DNA of 30,264 nt from an uncultured bacterium. GTDB taxonomy: Bacteria > Actinomycetota > Actinomycetes > S36-B12. Below the pieces are notes generated by a model. It was given only the letters and a program-made list of their open reading frames with translations, made no database searches and was not told the DNA's origin. The stretch lies in assembly GCA_903940375.1 (NCBI GenBank), contig CAJAKT010000515.1:1-30264 (forward strand), in the 5' to 3' direction. This document shows positions 9,478 to 17,421 of the stretch, one piece after another. Both the position numbers and the translations under genes were made by a program. Within the stretch, counting starts at the first letter, position 1. Each line of letters starts with the position of its first letter.

Positions 9478-10169
9478 GCAGGGCCACGTTCCATCACCGC
9501 ACCGCATCCGTCGAGTCCCGAGGCGACGAGGGCTTCACGCTGATCGAGCTGATGACGGCGGTCGGCGTCTTCAGTGTCCTGATGGTGATCGTCGGTGCGA
9601 CCACGATCTCCGGCTTCTCCGCCATCCGGGAGGCGACCAGCCGCTCATCCATTCAGCAGGAGTCGCAGAACGCCATGGAGTGGACGGGGCGACTGCTGCG
9701 CTACGCGGCGTCGCCCGATGGTGTCGTCAACGCGATGCCGGAGGCAACGGCCACGGCGGTGACCGTCTATACGTACTCGGGGACGGGTACGAAGGAGGAC
9801 GTGCCGTACAAGGTCCGCGTCTATTCGAAGGCGGCACCCGACGGCGGCACCTGGGTGATGTCGGACGTGACGACGCCGCGGCTCGTCAACGGCGTGTGGG
9901 ACTGGACGACGGCACCCGTCACGAAGGTGAGTCGCATCGTGCTGCGCGTCCCGCCGGGCACGACGGGATCCGCGCTGAACCTGAAGTACTACGCCTGCAC
10001 GCCGACCACGAACTGCCTGACGACCCGGCGCCAGGTGACGCCGGGGGCGTCCGGGCCGCTCACCCTGGGCGCGGTCGAAGTGCCCGAGTCGATAGTGGTG
10101 TCCATCGGTGACCCGTCGCTGCCCGGCAGCATGGTCACCCAGGCCGTGAAGCTGGTGAACCAGGCATGA
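9474..10169 (+). CDS. Type IV prepilin-like minor pilin (PilW-like)
   Basis: A 231-residue prepilin whose leader ends at Gly20, followed by FTLIELM with Glu at mature position 5 and a hydrophobic helix. The N-terminal domain is the conserved cleavage/methylation motif. The ectodomain is of normal minor-pilin size. Two Cys residues in YYACTPTTNCL could form a small disulfide loop. The start overlaps the stop of the preceding gene, and its own stop overlaps the next start, so the three genes are translationally coupled. The label PilW-like rests on gene order (PilV, PilW, PilX-like) and not on a specific ectodomain match. Confidence 0.87.
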   Translation: MSRATFHHRTASVESRGDEGFTLIELMTAVGVFSVLMVIVGATTISGFSAIREATSRSSIQQESQNAMEWTGRLLRYAASPDGVVNAMPEATATAVTVYTYSGTGTKEDVPYKVRVYSKAAPDGGTWVMSDVTTPRLVNGVWDWTTAPVTKVSRIVLRVPPGTTGSALNLKYYACTPTTNCLTTRRQVTPGASGPLTLGAVEVPESIVVSIGDPSLPGSMVTQAVKLVNQA

Positions 10170-12340
10170 CGAAGCGGACGGACGACGACTCCGGCGTGGC
10201 GATGATCCTCGTGATGGCCTGGGGTCTGCTGATGATGGGCATGGTTCTTGCGGTCTCCCAGATGGTGGTCAACCAGGTGGTGCCGTCGGATAGGAGCGAG
10301 CATTCCTACTCGGCCCTGGCCGCGGCCGAGGCAGGCCTCGCAGATCTGCAGGCCCGTATCTCCGTCGGCACGATCGCCTCCGTGCAGGCCGACTCGACGA
10401 ACCTGGCCCTCAAGGGCTGGGTGCCTGTTCCGGGCGGCAACACCAACAGCGAGTTCACCTATGCCCTCGACGGAACCAAGTCGGGTGCCGTGGGCGAGGT
10501 GCGCGCCTATGCGACGGGTCGCTCCGGCGACATCACGCGCACAGTGGAGGCCGTGCTCTCCAAGCGGTCCACCCTCGACTACGTCTACATGAGCGACATC
10601 GAGACACCGTCGCCGGATACTCCGGGCGTGTACCCGACGACGTTGTACGGAACGTCCGGTAAGACGTACCAGGAGATTGCCGCCACCCTGTGCTCTCGTC
10701 GATGGGCGGAGCCAGGTCCGGTCACGGTCAGTACCTCGGGGGCGGTCGTGAACGGCACGCAGCGGAACCTGCGGTTCTGCAAGTGGGCCGGCATCTTCGC
10801 GGTCGAGCGGCTCATCGGATCCGTGCACACCAACGATGTCTGGTGGCTGGAGAACACGAGCCTGGCCAACACGCTGCAGGTCAATGCCATCACGTCGTCA
10901 TGCCGCATCGTGTCGGGATCGTCTGCTCCGGGCTGCCCGGACAGTCACCGCTTCATCGCGAGCAGTGCGGTCTCCTCGGGCACGCCATCGCAGTACCAGG
11001 GCGATACCTGGCCGATCACCGGAACCGACTCGACCCAGCGGAATCCGCTGTACGACTCCGTTCTCGACCTGCCGCCGAGCCCCGACCTGCTCAAGCAGCG
11101 AGCGGCGGAGACGGGCTGCATCTTCACGGGCCCGACCCGCATCCGGTTCTCCGAGGAGGGCGGGATCGGCTACATGTACGTGACGAGTCCGGACACCAAG
11201 CAGACCCGGGCCGGGTGCGATGGCGGAGACGGCACCACGTTGCAGAGTGCGGCGACGAGTCAGGTAACAAAGAAGGTGGCACTCACGGACTTCTCCGACC
11301 TGGTCATCTACGTCCAGAATGTTCATCCGAGCACCGAGGTCGACGACCCGGCCCTCGACTACACGGACCCGATGCAGAAGTACTACTGGGAGAAGCAGAA
11401 TCGCTGGACCAGTGGCGCTGAGCCCACCTGCACGCTGAAAGGCACCAAGAAGTACCCCTTCGTCATTCCCAACGACACTGTCGACAGGAGCTACTTCAAC
11501 TCGGGATCGACCTACAAGGGCTTCCCCTCCGAACTCGCCGACGTGAACTCGCCTTGGTACGGCACCGCCTGCGCGAACGGTGACCTCTACGTCCAGGGTG
11601 CCTACAAGGGCGCGATCATGCTGGCCACCGACAACAACGTGATCCTCACCAGCAGCCTGCGCGATTCGAGCCTGTACAACGCCGCCGCCACCACGTCGAA
11701 CGCCGACTATGGCCGCCCGAGCCCGTCCTCCCTCAGCGTCCTGGGCATCGCGGCCGCCAAGTTCTCGTATGCGTATCGCCCCATCGATGCGCAGTCGACA
11801 CCGGCATGGGTGAGTGACTGGAAGACATCCAATGCGCTGAATCCGATCTACAACATGGCCCTCTTGGCGATCCAGAAGTGCTGGGGTGCACAGAACTACG
11901 ACAAGAGTGTCAACAACGGCAACATCTACCTGTGGGGGTCGATCGCACAGAAGTACCGCTGCGCGGTGGGTCTCTCGGGTGGGAGCGGCTACGGCAAGAA
12001 CTACAAGTACGACGACCGGCTCAAGCTGCGCACCCCGCCGTACATGCTCGAACTGTCCGACGAGCCATGGGGCAAGGAGCGGGTCGGTGAGATGACGGTG
12101 GAGCGTCAGGCTCTTGGTGCGTCGACTTCGCGGGAACTGCTGCGAAGTGACGATGTCGGGGCCACTATCAAGAATGTCAAGCTCGCGTCGGCGCCAGATC
12201 TCGCCCAGGTCACCTGGTCGCCCCCCGCCGGATCGCAGTTGACGTTCTCATCGACCACGGCCGGACTGGTTGTGTTCACGTACGAGGTGGTCACCAGCAC
12301 CACGCGGGACGTGCGTCGTCTGGTCGTCCTCGTCGAGTAG
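10166..12340 (+). CDS. Large PilX/GspK-like minor pilin (724 aa)
   Basis: The N-terminus has a charged stretch TKRTDDDSG followed by VAMILVMAWGLLMMGMVLAVS, a hydrophobic helix similar to the PilX N-terminal domain. The usual Glu at mature position 5 is absent, as in PilX/GspK-type tip pilins. The remaining ~690 residues form a very large ectodomain rich in Ser/Thr/Tyr/Asn with more than ten cysteines (for example SSCRIVSG, GSSAPGC, AGCDGGDG), typical of secreted beta-rich proteins. PilX-type proteins are usually under 250 residues, so this is a marked enlargement. It may be a tip-located adhesin, filling a role like PilY1, which is missing here. It is coupled to the previous gene (ATGA). No catalytic motif was recognised. 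Confidence 0.75.
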   Translation: MTKRTDDDSGVAMILVMAWGLLMMGMVLAVSQMVVNQVVPSDRSEHSYSALAAAEAGLADLQARISVGTIASVQADSTNLALKGWVPVPGGNTNSEFTYALDGTKSGAVGEVRAYATGRSGDITRTVEAVLSKRSTLDYVYMSDIETPSPDTPGVYPTTLYGTSGKTYQEIAATLCSRRWAEPGPVTVSTSGAVVNGTQRNLRFCKWAGIFAVERLIGSVHTNDVWWLENTSLANTLQVNAITSSCRIVSGSSAPGCPDSHRFIASSAVSSGTPSQYQGDTWPITGTDSTQRNPLYDSVLDLPPSPDLLKQRAAETGCIFTGPTRIRFSEEGGIGYMYVTSPDTKQTRAGCDGGDGTTLQSAATSQVTKKVALTDFSDLVIYVQNVHPSTEVDDPALDYTDPMQKYYWEKQNRWTSGAEPTCTLKGTKKYPFVIPNDTVDRSYFNSGSTYKGFPSELADVNSPWYGTACANGDLYVQGAYKGAIMLATDNNVILTSSLRDSSLYNAAATTSNADYGRPSPSSLSVLGIAAAKFSYAYRPIDAQSTPAWVSDWKTSNALNPIYNMALLAIQKCWGAQNYDKSVNNGNIYLWGSIAQKYRCAVGLSGGSGYGKNYKYDDRLKLRTPPYMLELSDEPWGKERVGEMTVERQALGASTSRELLRSDDVGATIKNVKLASAPDLAQVTWSPPAGSQLTFSSTTAGLVVFTYEVVTSTTRDVRRLVVLVE

Positions 12341-12414
12341 CCCTGCCGCGAGCTGGGGTCTTCTCGATAGGCTCGTCTCGTCTGGTCCGGTCCGGCACAC
12401 GTCACGGAGGTTTC

Positions 12415-13206
12415 ATGTCCGACGTCGGCAAGCGCTCGGCTGAGGAGTTCTACAGCCAGTGCCTGGCCAACGCGCGAACATTGGAGCAGGCGGCACAGTC
12501 CTACGCAGCCAGTGGTGATGCGGTCTCGACTCTTGCCACCGCGTGGGGCGGAGATGTCTTTGCGGTGCAGGCGGTGCTGTGGGAGCGGATCCTGGTGATG
12601 TCGACAGCACCACAGCGCCAGTTCTATCGCGTGGCGGACGCGCTCTTCAGCGGCCTCAACCGGGCCGCACCCTCACTGGTCGATCGTCCCACCTGTCGCG
12701 ATGTCATCCGGGCTGCCCGCGACGGTCTCCTCGATGAATGCGATCCAGCGCTCCGGAGCAGTATCGAGTCCGGCTGGTCGGGACTGTCGTACCTGGCCAC
12801 GATCGAGGCACCGACGATCGCTGATGTGGAGGCGTCGGTGCAGGAGCGGCTGCTGGGCCTCTCGCCCGCGGGGTTCGTCCTGCAGCGCCGCCGTGAAGCC
12901 GAGGCCGCGATGGAGTTGGCACAGGGGGAGAGAGTCCGGGGCGAGACGGTTGCGGCCGTTCAGCACGCCTATGAGAGCGACTTCCTGGGTCTCGAGGCCT
13001 ACCTCGTGGAATCGTCCGTCGCCGTCGGCGACGTGAGCCTTCAGTCCGTGATCGTCAGGTGGGAGCTTGCCTCAACCGCGGTATCCCAACTGGCCGGGTT
13101 GCCCGAGGGCTTCGTGCCCGCGGTTCAGCGCATCCGAGAGGTCCTGGGCTCGTGCCTGGCCGAAGCCGACGCGAACCGACTCAGGCAGAGCCTGATCCAG
13201 GTCTAG
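12415..13206 (+). CDS. Hypothetical helical protein downstream of pilin operon
   Basis: A 263-residue, soluble, strongly helical protein with no signal peptide or membrane segment. I do not recognise a family. The start has a good ribosome site (GGAGG about 6 bases upstream). It lies 74 bases after the 724-residue pilin and its stop overlaps the convergent pilO stop by 4 bases (CTAG). Leu/Ala/Glu-rich heptad-like stretches (for example residues 155-185) suggest helical bundles. Its place between the pilin and pilMNO operons suggests a cytoplasmic accessory role in pilus biogenesis, but that is only context. The 74-base gap may carry its own promoter; no clear one was seen. Confidence 0.7.
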   Translation: MSDVGKRSAEEFYSQCLANARTLEQAAQSYAASGDAVSTLATAWGGDVFAVQAVLWERILVMSTAPQRQFYRVADALFSGLNRAAPSLVDRPTCRDVIRAARDGLLDECDPALRSSIESGWSGLSYLATIEAPTIADVEASVQERLLGLSPAGFVLQRRREAEAAMELAQGERVRGETVAAVQHAYESDFLGLEAYLVESSVAVGDVSLQSVIVRWELASTAVSQLAGLPEGFVPAVQRIREVLGSCLAEADANRLRQSLIQV

Positions 13207-13865
13207 GGAGTGGGCGCGCGGCCGGCCGCCGCGAGCAGGTCATCGACCTTCTGCACGAGGTCGGGCAGCTTGGACTGAAGCACGAACATCTGGCCGACGA
13301 CCTGGATGCTCTCGCGATTGGACGCACCGGGCTGCGCATCGACGGTTGCCACATTGGCCAGTCGATTTGACGTGATCAGCAACGCGCGATCAAGGCCCTG
13401 CAGGTTGTCGAGGAAGGCCAGCGACTGGTCGCGCTTGCCCTCGGCCGTCACGGAGAGTTCCATCTGCGCCAGGTTGATGCCCGAAGCGGTGTTGTCTGCC
13501 TGCGCCTCGATGGGGTTGGGGATAGCGGCGTTGATGGTCTGGATGTCCTGGGGCTTGATCCCGGCATCGGTCGCGGCCGCCGTGACCTGCTCGAGAACGG
13601 CGGGCAGCTCAGCCTGGTCGGGCATGGTCGCGAAGAGCGCCTGAGCGTCAGCCGCGGCCTGCGGTGCCTTGTCCGCCAGAGCCAGCGCCTTGTTGTACTG
13701 GTTCTGCAGCGACAGGTTGGCGCCCTGCAGCTGAGCGGCCTGGGCACTCAGCTCGGCGGCTTTCGACAGTCGAGGCGACAATACGAGGAACCACAGCAGG
13801 GCCGCCAGCGCGAGCAGGATGGCAATGCCGGCGACGAGGTTCAGCCGAACGCGGCCCATGCTCAT
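13203..13865 (-). CDS. pilO: PilO-like inner-membrane alignment protein
   Basis: A 220-residue bitopic protein: short N-terminus, one membrane helix (about 9-30), a coiled-coil region (about 32-75) and a C-terminal ferredoxin-like domain. This is the PilO plan. PilO pairs with PilN at the outer face of the cytoplasmic membrane and links to PilM and the assembly platform. It is last in pilM-pilN-pilO; its ATG overlaps the pilN stop by 4 bases. An in-frame ATG two codons later is possible, but the overlap supports 13865. No pilP or pilQ follows, as expected without an outer membrane. Confidence 0.85.
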   Translation of the reverse strand: MSMGRVRLNLVAGIAILLALAALLWFLVLSPRLSKAAELSAQAAQLQGANLSLQNQYNKALALADKAPQAAADAQALFATMPDQAELPAVLEQVTAAATDAGIKPQDIQTINAAIPNPIEAQADNTASGINLAQMELSVTAEGKRDQSLAFLDNLQGLDRALLITSNRLANVATVDAQPGASNRESIQVVGQMFVLQSKLPDLVQKVDDLLAAAGRAPTP

Positions 13866-14734
13866 GACGCTGCTCCCGGTGAGGCGACTGCCGATGCCGC
13901 CGGCTCAGGTGCCGGCGGATTGATGATGGCGTCTATCTGCTCAGGGGTCAGGAGGGTCGTGAGCCCTTCGAGTGAGATGCCGGTCGAGCCGGCGAATGCC
14001 ACTGATCCCTTGGCGCCCTCGAGGTCGGTCGCATTGAGGCTCGTGGCGTAGGGGCCCACGAACATGGGGTCCTCTTCCAGCAGGCGGAGGAGATCGGAGA
14101 CCTGGCCGCTGTCCTCGGCCGAGGCGCTGAAGGTGATGCAGCCGATGGTGGCCTCAGCGCCGAAGGGATCCGGATTGGGGCACGCGTTCAGCTCCTGTCC
14201 CGCCTTGGGGATTCCCGTGTAGGTGATGTCGATGCTGGCGAAGTCGATGCCATTGCCGCCGCCGGCCTTGGCCCCCGCAGCCGCGAGTTGCTCGATCACT
14301 ACGGCAGCCTGCGGCTGCGATGCGAGGGTGGACGTGACCACTTCCTGGAGGCGGGTGATCTGCTCGTACATCTGCTTGACGGGCGCTAGCGCCTCGACGT
14401 CTGTGCGGAGCTTCTGGTTCTGGGTGGTCGCCTGTGCGACCGCCGCTTCGGACGTGGTGATCTGGCTCGTCTGCAGGTACCAGACGCCACCCGCCGCGAC
14501 GAGCAGCAGGACGCCGACCCAGATGAGGCGCCGCCGGATGTGGGCGATGGCGATCGAGTCGCGGACCGGCTGGGGCAGCAGGTTGACCTGCGGGAGCACC
14601 GGCACATAGGGCGGATGCTCGACTTCCTCGTCGGTGTCGACATCCTTCTTGCCCAGCGAGCTCAGGTCCATCTTCCACAGGCTCTTCTTCACGAGCTTGC
14701 GCTTGCGACGTGGTGCCGGGGTCTCGTCGCTCAT
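13862..14734 (-). CDS. pilN: PilN-like membrane protein
   Basis: A 290-residue protein started at the ATG at 14732-14734, which overlaps the pilM stop (ATGA). The cytoplasmic N-terminus is longer than usual and basic, then acidic. It contains VNLLP at residues 50-54, the conserved PilN motif that binds the groove of PilM. A single membrane helix (about 69-88) is followed by a coiled coil and a periplasm-like ferredoxin-fold domain. The C-terminus is Ala/Pro rich. A longer in-frame reading upstream exists but lies over pilM in another frame and is not credible. Confidence 0.87.
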   Translation of the reverse strand: MSDETPAPRRKRKLVKKSLWKMDLSSLGKKDVDTDEEVEHPPYVPVLPQVNLLPQPVRDSIAIAHIRRRLIWVGVLLLVAAGGVWYLQTSQITTSEAAVAQATTQNQKLRTDVEALAPVKQMYEQITRLQEVVTSTLASQPQAAVVIEQLAAAGAKAGGGNGIDFASIDITYTGIPKAGQELNACPNPDPFGAEATIGCITFSASAEDSGQVSDLLRLLEEDPMFVGPYATSLNATDLEGAKGSVAFAGSTGISLEGLTTLLTPEQIDAIINPPAPEPAASAVASPGAAS

Positions 14735-15876
14735 GCATCCACCCCCATCGCGAGTCCGGTCGCGACCGCGAGGCGGCTGTCGGTGATGGCCAGCTTGAGC
14801 ACGCTGTGGCTGGCCGTCAGCCCGACCAGGGGATCCATGGTGTGCACCGACAGCGGGATCTGCGTGGCGATGCGCTCGACCAGCCCATCGAGCTCGGCGG
14901 TGCGGCCGGTCAGGGTCAGCGTGCGGATGGGTACGGCGGGGGTTGACGCCTGGAAGTAGTCGAGCGAGTTGCGGATCTCGCTGATCACGGTCGTGGCCCA
15001 TGGGTTGAGTGCCTCGACGGTGCCTGCCGCTCGCGGATCAAGTGCCGGCACGTCGGACACCGCGGGACCGCCGAAGACACTTGATTCGGCGATGGGCGCC
15101 AGCACAGGGGCTGGGCCGTTCAGGCCGATCTCTCGCTTGAGCTGCTCGGCAGTGTCGGCATCGACTCCGAGCCGGCTGGACACCGCCTGAGTCGCGGTCT
15201 CGCCGCCCAGGTTCGCGATCGTGCGGATGAACCGGGGCTGACCACCCTGATGGATCACGACGGTCAGCTGGTCGGCACCGATGTCGGCAATGGCATGGGT
15301 CTCGTTGTCGGCCGGGAGCCGGCCATGGCACGCCGCTCGGATGAGTGCGAAGGCGGCAGAGTCGGCGATCACGGGCTCGAGCTTGGCCTTGCGCACCACG
15401 CGAGCCTCGTCGGTGACGGACTCGCGGTTGGCGGCGACGATGAGGATGCGGTTCAGGTCGACGGGCTGGCCGTGGTCGTCCTTGCGCTGGGTCTCGCCGA
15501 GCAGGTGGTAGTCGAGCTCGACGGAACCAAGGTCGACAGGCAGGGCGTCGTTCACCTGGTACTTGAGGGCCGTGCGGAAGTCGGCGGCCGGCATCCAGGG
15601 CAGGTCGAGCTGGCGGGTCAGGACGCCGCTGTCGGCCAGGCCGAAGGCGACCTTCCTGGTTGAGAACTTGCCCTTGCGCCAGAGCTGCCGCAAGGCCTTG
15701 ATGAGGGCTTTCTCGTCGGCGATGTTGCCGTTGCGGATCACGCCCCTGGGCAGATCGACCGAGGCGGCCTTGACGATCTCGTACTCGCCCGTCTTCCGGT
15801 GCCGCTTCAACTGGACAGCACGAATCCCGCTAGCGCCGATGTCCAGGCCCACGAGCCCAGCCGCCGTGCCCGCCAT
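14731..15876 (-). CDS. pilM: PilM actin-like cytoplasmic protein
   Basis: A 381-residue protein with the FtsA/actin-like fold used by PilM. Near the N-terminus GLVGLDIGASGIRAVQL is the first phosphate-binding loop; AIADIGADQLTVVIH near the middle is the second. PilM binds the PilN cytoplasmic tail and couples the motor ATPases to the membrane subcomplex. The start at 15876 (ATG, with GAGAGGCGG a few bases upstream) is chosen over a longer frame because the extra N-terminus lies over the promoter region. It heads the minus-strand pilMNO operon and is divergent from the pilT-like gene; a sigma28-like promoter lies 32 bases upstream. Confidence 0.92.
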   Translation of the reverse strand: MAGTAAGLVGLDIGASGIRAVQLKRHRKTGEYEIVKAASVDLPRGVIRNGNIADEKALIKALRQLWRKGKFSTRKVAFGLADSGVLTRQLDLPWMPAADFRTALKYQVNDALPVDLGSVELDYHLLGETQRKDDHGQPVDLNRILIVAANRESVTDEARVVRKAKLEPVIADSAAFALIRAACHGRLPADNETHAIADIGADQLTVVIHQGGQPRFIRTIANLGGETATQAVSSRLGVDADTAEQLKREIGLNGPAPVLAPIAESSVFGGPAVSDVPALDPRAAGTVEALNPWATTVISEIRNSLDYFQASTPAVPIRTLTLTGRTAELDGLVERIATQIPLSVHTMDPLVGLTASHSVLKLAITDSRLAVATGLAMGVDA

Positions 15877-15907
15877 GTGCCGCCTCTCGATCCGGTTGTA
15901 CACCGGA

Positions 15908-15932
15908 TTATCGGACCGAATCCCGCCATTTA
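15908..15932 (-). promoter_or_regulatory. Sigma28/WhiG-like promoter of pilMNO
   Basis: On the minus strand TAAA (15932-15929), a 13-base spacer, then TCCGATAA (15915-15908). Both boxes match the FliA/WhiG consensus well; the spacer is two bases shorter than the usual 15. The expected start near 15901 leaves a 25-base leader containing the pilM ribosome site. Confidence 0.5.
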
Positions 15933-15978
15933 CCCACTTCACGGGGCCAACGGGCCGCAATGGGCCGAAACTGTGACT

Positions 15979-17133
15979 ATGGCCCTGCCCGATACGCCCC
16001 CGGTTGTGCCGGATCCCGTGCTCGCAGCGCCACCGGTCTCACCCGGGCCACCGCCCCTGCGCGACATTCTGCACACGGCCGTGTCCCATGGTGCCAGTGA
16101 TATCCACATTCGGGCGGGGGCCCCGCCCATCATCCGGGTATCCGGCGACCTCTGGCCCCTGGATCTGCCCGAGTTGTCCCTTGAGGCGGCCGAGGAGCTC
16201 GTGCTCGGGGCGATCCCGGGGGACGAGGAGCGGCGCGCCTTCCTGGTCGAGCATGAGTGCGACTTCGCACTCACCTCTGCGGGCATCGGACGCTTCCGGG
16301 TCAACGCCTACCGAACCCGCGGTGGCGCGGCAATGGTGCTGCGGCACGTCAAGGAGGTCATCCCCAGTTTCGAGGAGCTCGGCCTGCCCCGTGTGGCCCG
16401 TGATCTGGCCCTGCTGCCGAGCGGCATGATCCTCGTCTGCGGACCCACGGGCTCCGGCAAGACCACGACCCTGGCCGCGATGATCGATGTCATCAACACC
16501 GAACGACGCTGCCACATCCTCACCATCGAGGACCCCATCGAGTTCCTGCACCGGGACAAGCTGGCCACCATCAGCCAACGTGAGCTGCACACCGACACCC
16601 TGGAATTCCCCCGCGCCCTTCGATCCGGCATGCGCCAGGACCCCGACGTCATCCTGATCGGCGAGATCCGCGATCCGGAGACGATGCGCACGGCACTGCA
16701 GGCCGCCGAGACCGGCCACCTCGTCCTGGCCAGTCTGCACGCCCGCACGGTCGTCGATGCCGTCAACCGGGTCATCGACATCTTCCCGGTGGACGAGCAG
16801 AGGCAGGCCCGGGCCTCGGTGTCTGAGTCGCTTCAGGGCGTGCTCTGCCAGCACCTGGTCGGCTCGGCGGATGGCAACGGGCGCACCATGGTCCTCGAAG
16901 TGGCCGTGGCGACACCGCGCACCCGAGAGGCGATCGCCGACGTCGACAAGACCGGTGGCCTCCAGGACATCGTGGCCGACGGTGCCTTCTACGGCATGCG
17001 GACTTTCGAGCAGGATGCCGTCCGACTGGTCATGTCAGGTGATATCACGGTCGAGGAGGCCGAGAAGGTCGTCACGCGATCGGCTGATCTGCATGTTGCG
17101 CTGCGGCGAGCGGGCTACCGGGAACAGGGGTAG
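15979..17133 (+). CDS. PilT-family twitching ATPase (first copy)
   Basis: A 384-residue hexameric secretion ATPase of the PilT/PilU group. A short Pro-rich N-terminus is followed by a PAS-like N-domain with SDIHIRAGAPPIIRV, Walker A GPTGSGKT (155-162), the Asp box TIEDPIEF, Walker B DPDVILIGEIRD and the His box TGHLVLASLH. PilT-type ATPases drive pilus retraction. No Shine-Dalgarno precedes the ATG at 15979; a -10-like GCCGAAAC (15964-15971) would place the transcript start at that ATG, so a leaderless mRNA is possible. A longer frame upstream overlaps pilM and is rejected. It heads the + motor operon. A second PilT lies at 19075; which one is the main retraction motor is not known. Confidence 0.9.
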   Translation: MALPDTPPVVPDPVLAAPPVSPGPPPLRDILHTAVSHGASDIHIRAGAPPIIRVSGDLWPLDLPELSLEAAEELVLGAIPGDEERRAFLVEHECDFALTSAGIGRFRVNAYRTRGGAAMVLRHVKEVIPSFEELGLPRVARDLALLPSGMILVCGPTGSGKTTTLAAMIDVINTERRCHILTIEDPIEFLHRDKLATISQRELHTDTLEFPRALRSGMRQDPDVILIGEIRDPETMRTALQAAETGHLVLASLHARTVVDAVNRVIDIFPVDEQRQARASVSESLQGVLCQHLVGSADGNGRTMVLEVAVATPRTREAIADVDKTGGLQDIVADGAFYGMRTFEQDAVRLVMSGDITVEEAEKVVTRSADLHVALRRAGYREQG

Positions 17134-17136
17134 GCG

Positions 17137-17421
17137 ATGAGTGTCCTACCGGGGGATGACGCGCTGTCCGAGCTGACGATGGCAGATCTGCGCGCCCGCC
17201 GGGCCGATGCCCGGCGCGGCGCTGAACTCGCGCACCTGCGGGCCAGGCAGGGGGGCCCGTCGGATGCCGGGTCGCTCGCCGCCCTCGATGGCGGCGTGGA
17301 GGCCCTCACCGACGAGTTGATCGCGCGATACGCCGCGGACCTCGGCTTGGTCGATTCGCTGCTCGAACCCGCCTATCCTGCGAACGTGAGCAACGCAGCT
17401 GCGCGGAAGGACGGGCGATGA
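17137..17421 (+). CDS. Small RsiG-like helical-hairpin protein (candidate anti-sigma)
   Basis: A 94-residue protein. The N-terminal helix contains LTMADLRARRADARRGAE followed by LAHLRARQ, resembling the RsiG segment (from memory) that ends in DLSYLRRLLQGRLD. The C-terminal helix ALTDELIARYAADLGLVDSLL resembles the RsiG C-terminus with AEI-x-RRYREGEA-x-VDDLL. RsiG is the anti-sigma factor of WhiG and binds c-di-GMP through E(X)3S(X)2R(X)3Q(X)3D. Aligned on the helix, only the R and D positions are clearly kept, so c-di-GMP binding is doubtful. It lies 3 bases after the pilT-like gene and overlaps pilB by 4 bases, so it is made with the motor proteins. If not RsiG-like, it is an unknown short helical protein. 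Confidence 0.5.
   Translation: MSVLPGDDALSELTMADLRARRADARRGAELAHLRARQGGPSDAGSLAALDGGVEALTDELIARYAADLGLVDSLLEPAYPANVSNAAARKDGR

Noticed and set aside
12341..12414. TCGATAGG as a sigma28-like -10 before the 12415 gene
   Set aside because: Lacks the CCGA core and a TCAG/TAAA partner at the right distance.
15938..15971. GCCGAAAC with an upstream TTCA as a fourth plus-strand sigma28 promoter before the first pilT gene
   Set aside because: Spacing is 22 bases, not 15; the base in the proper -35 position is GGCC. Only the -10 resemblance is kept as a note.
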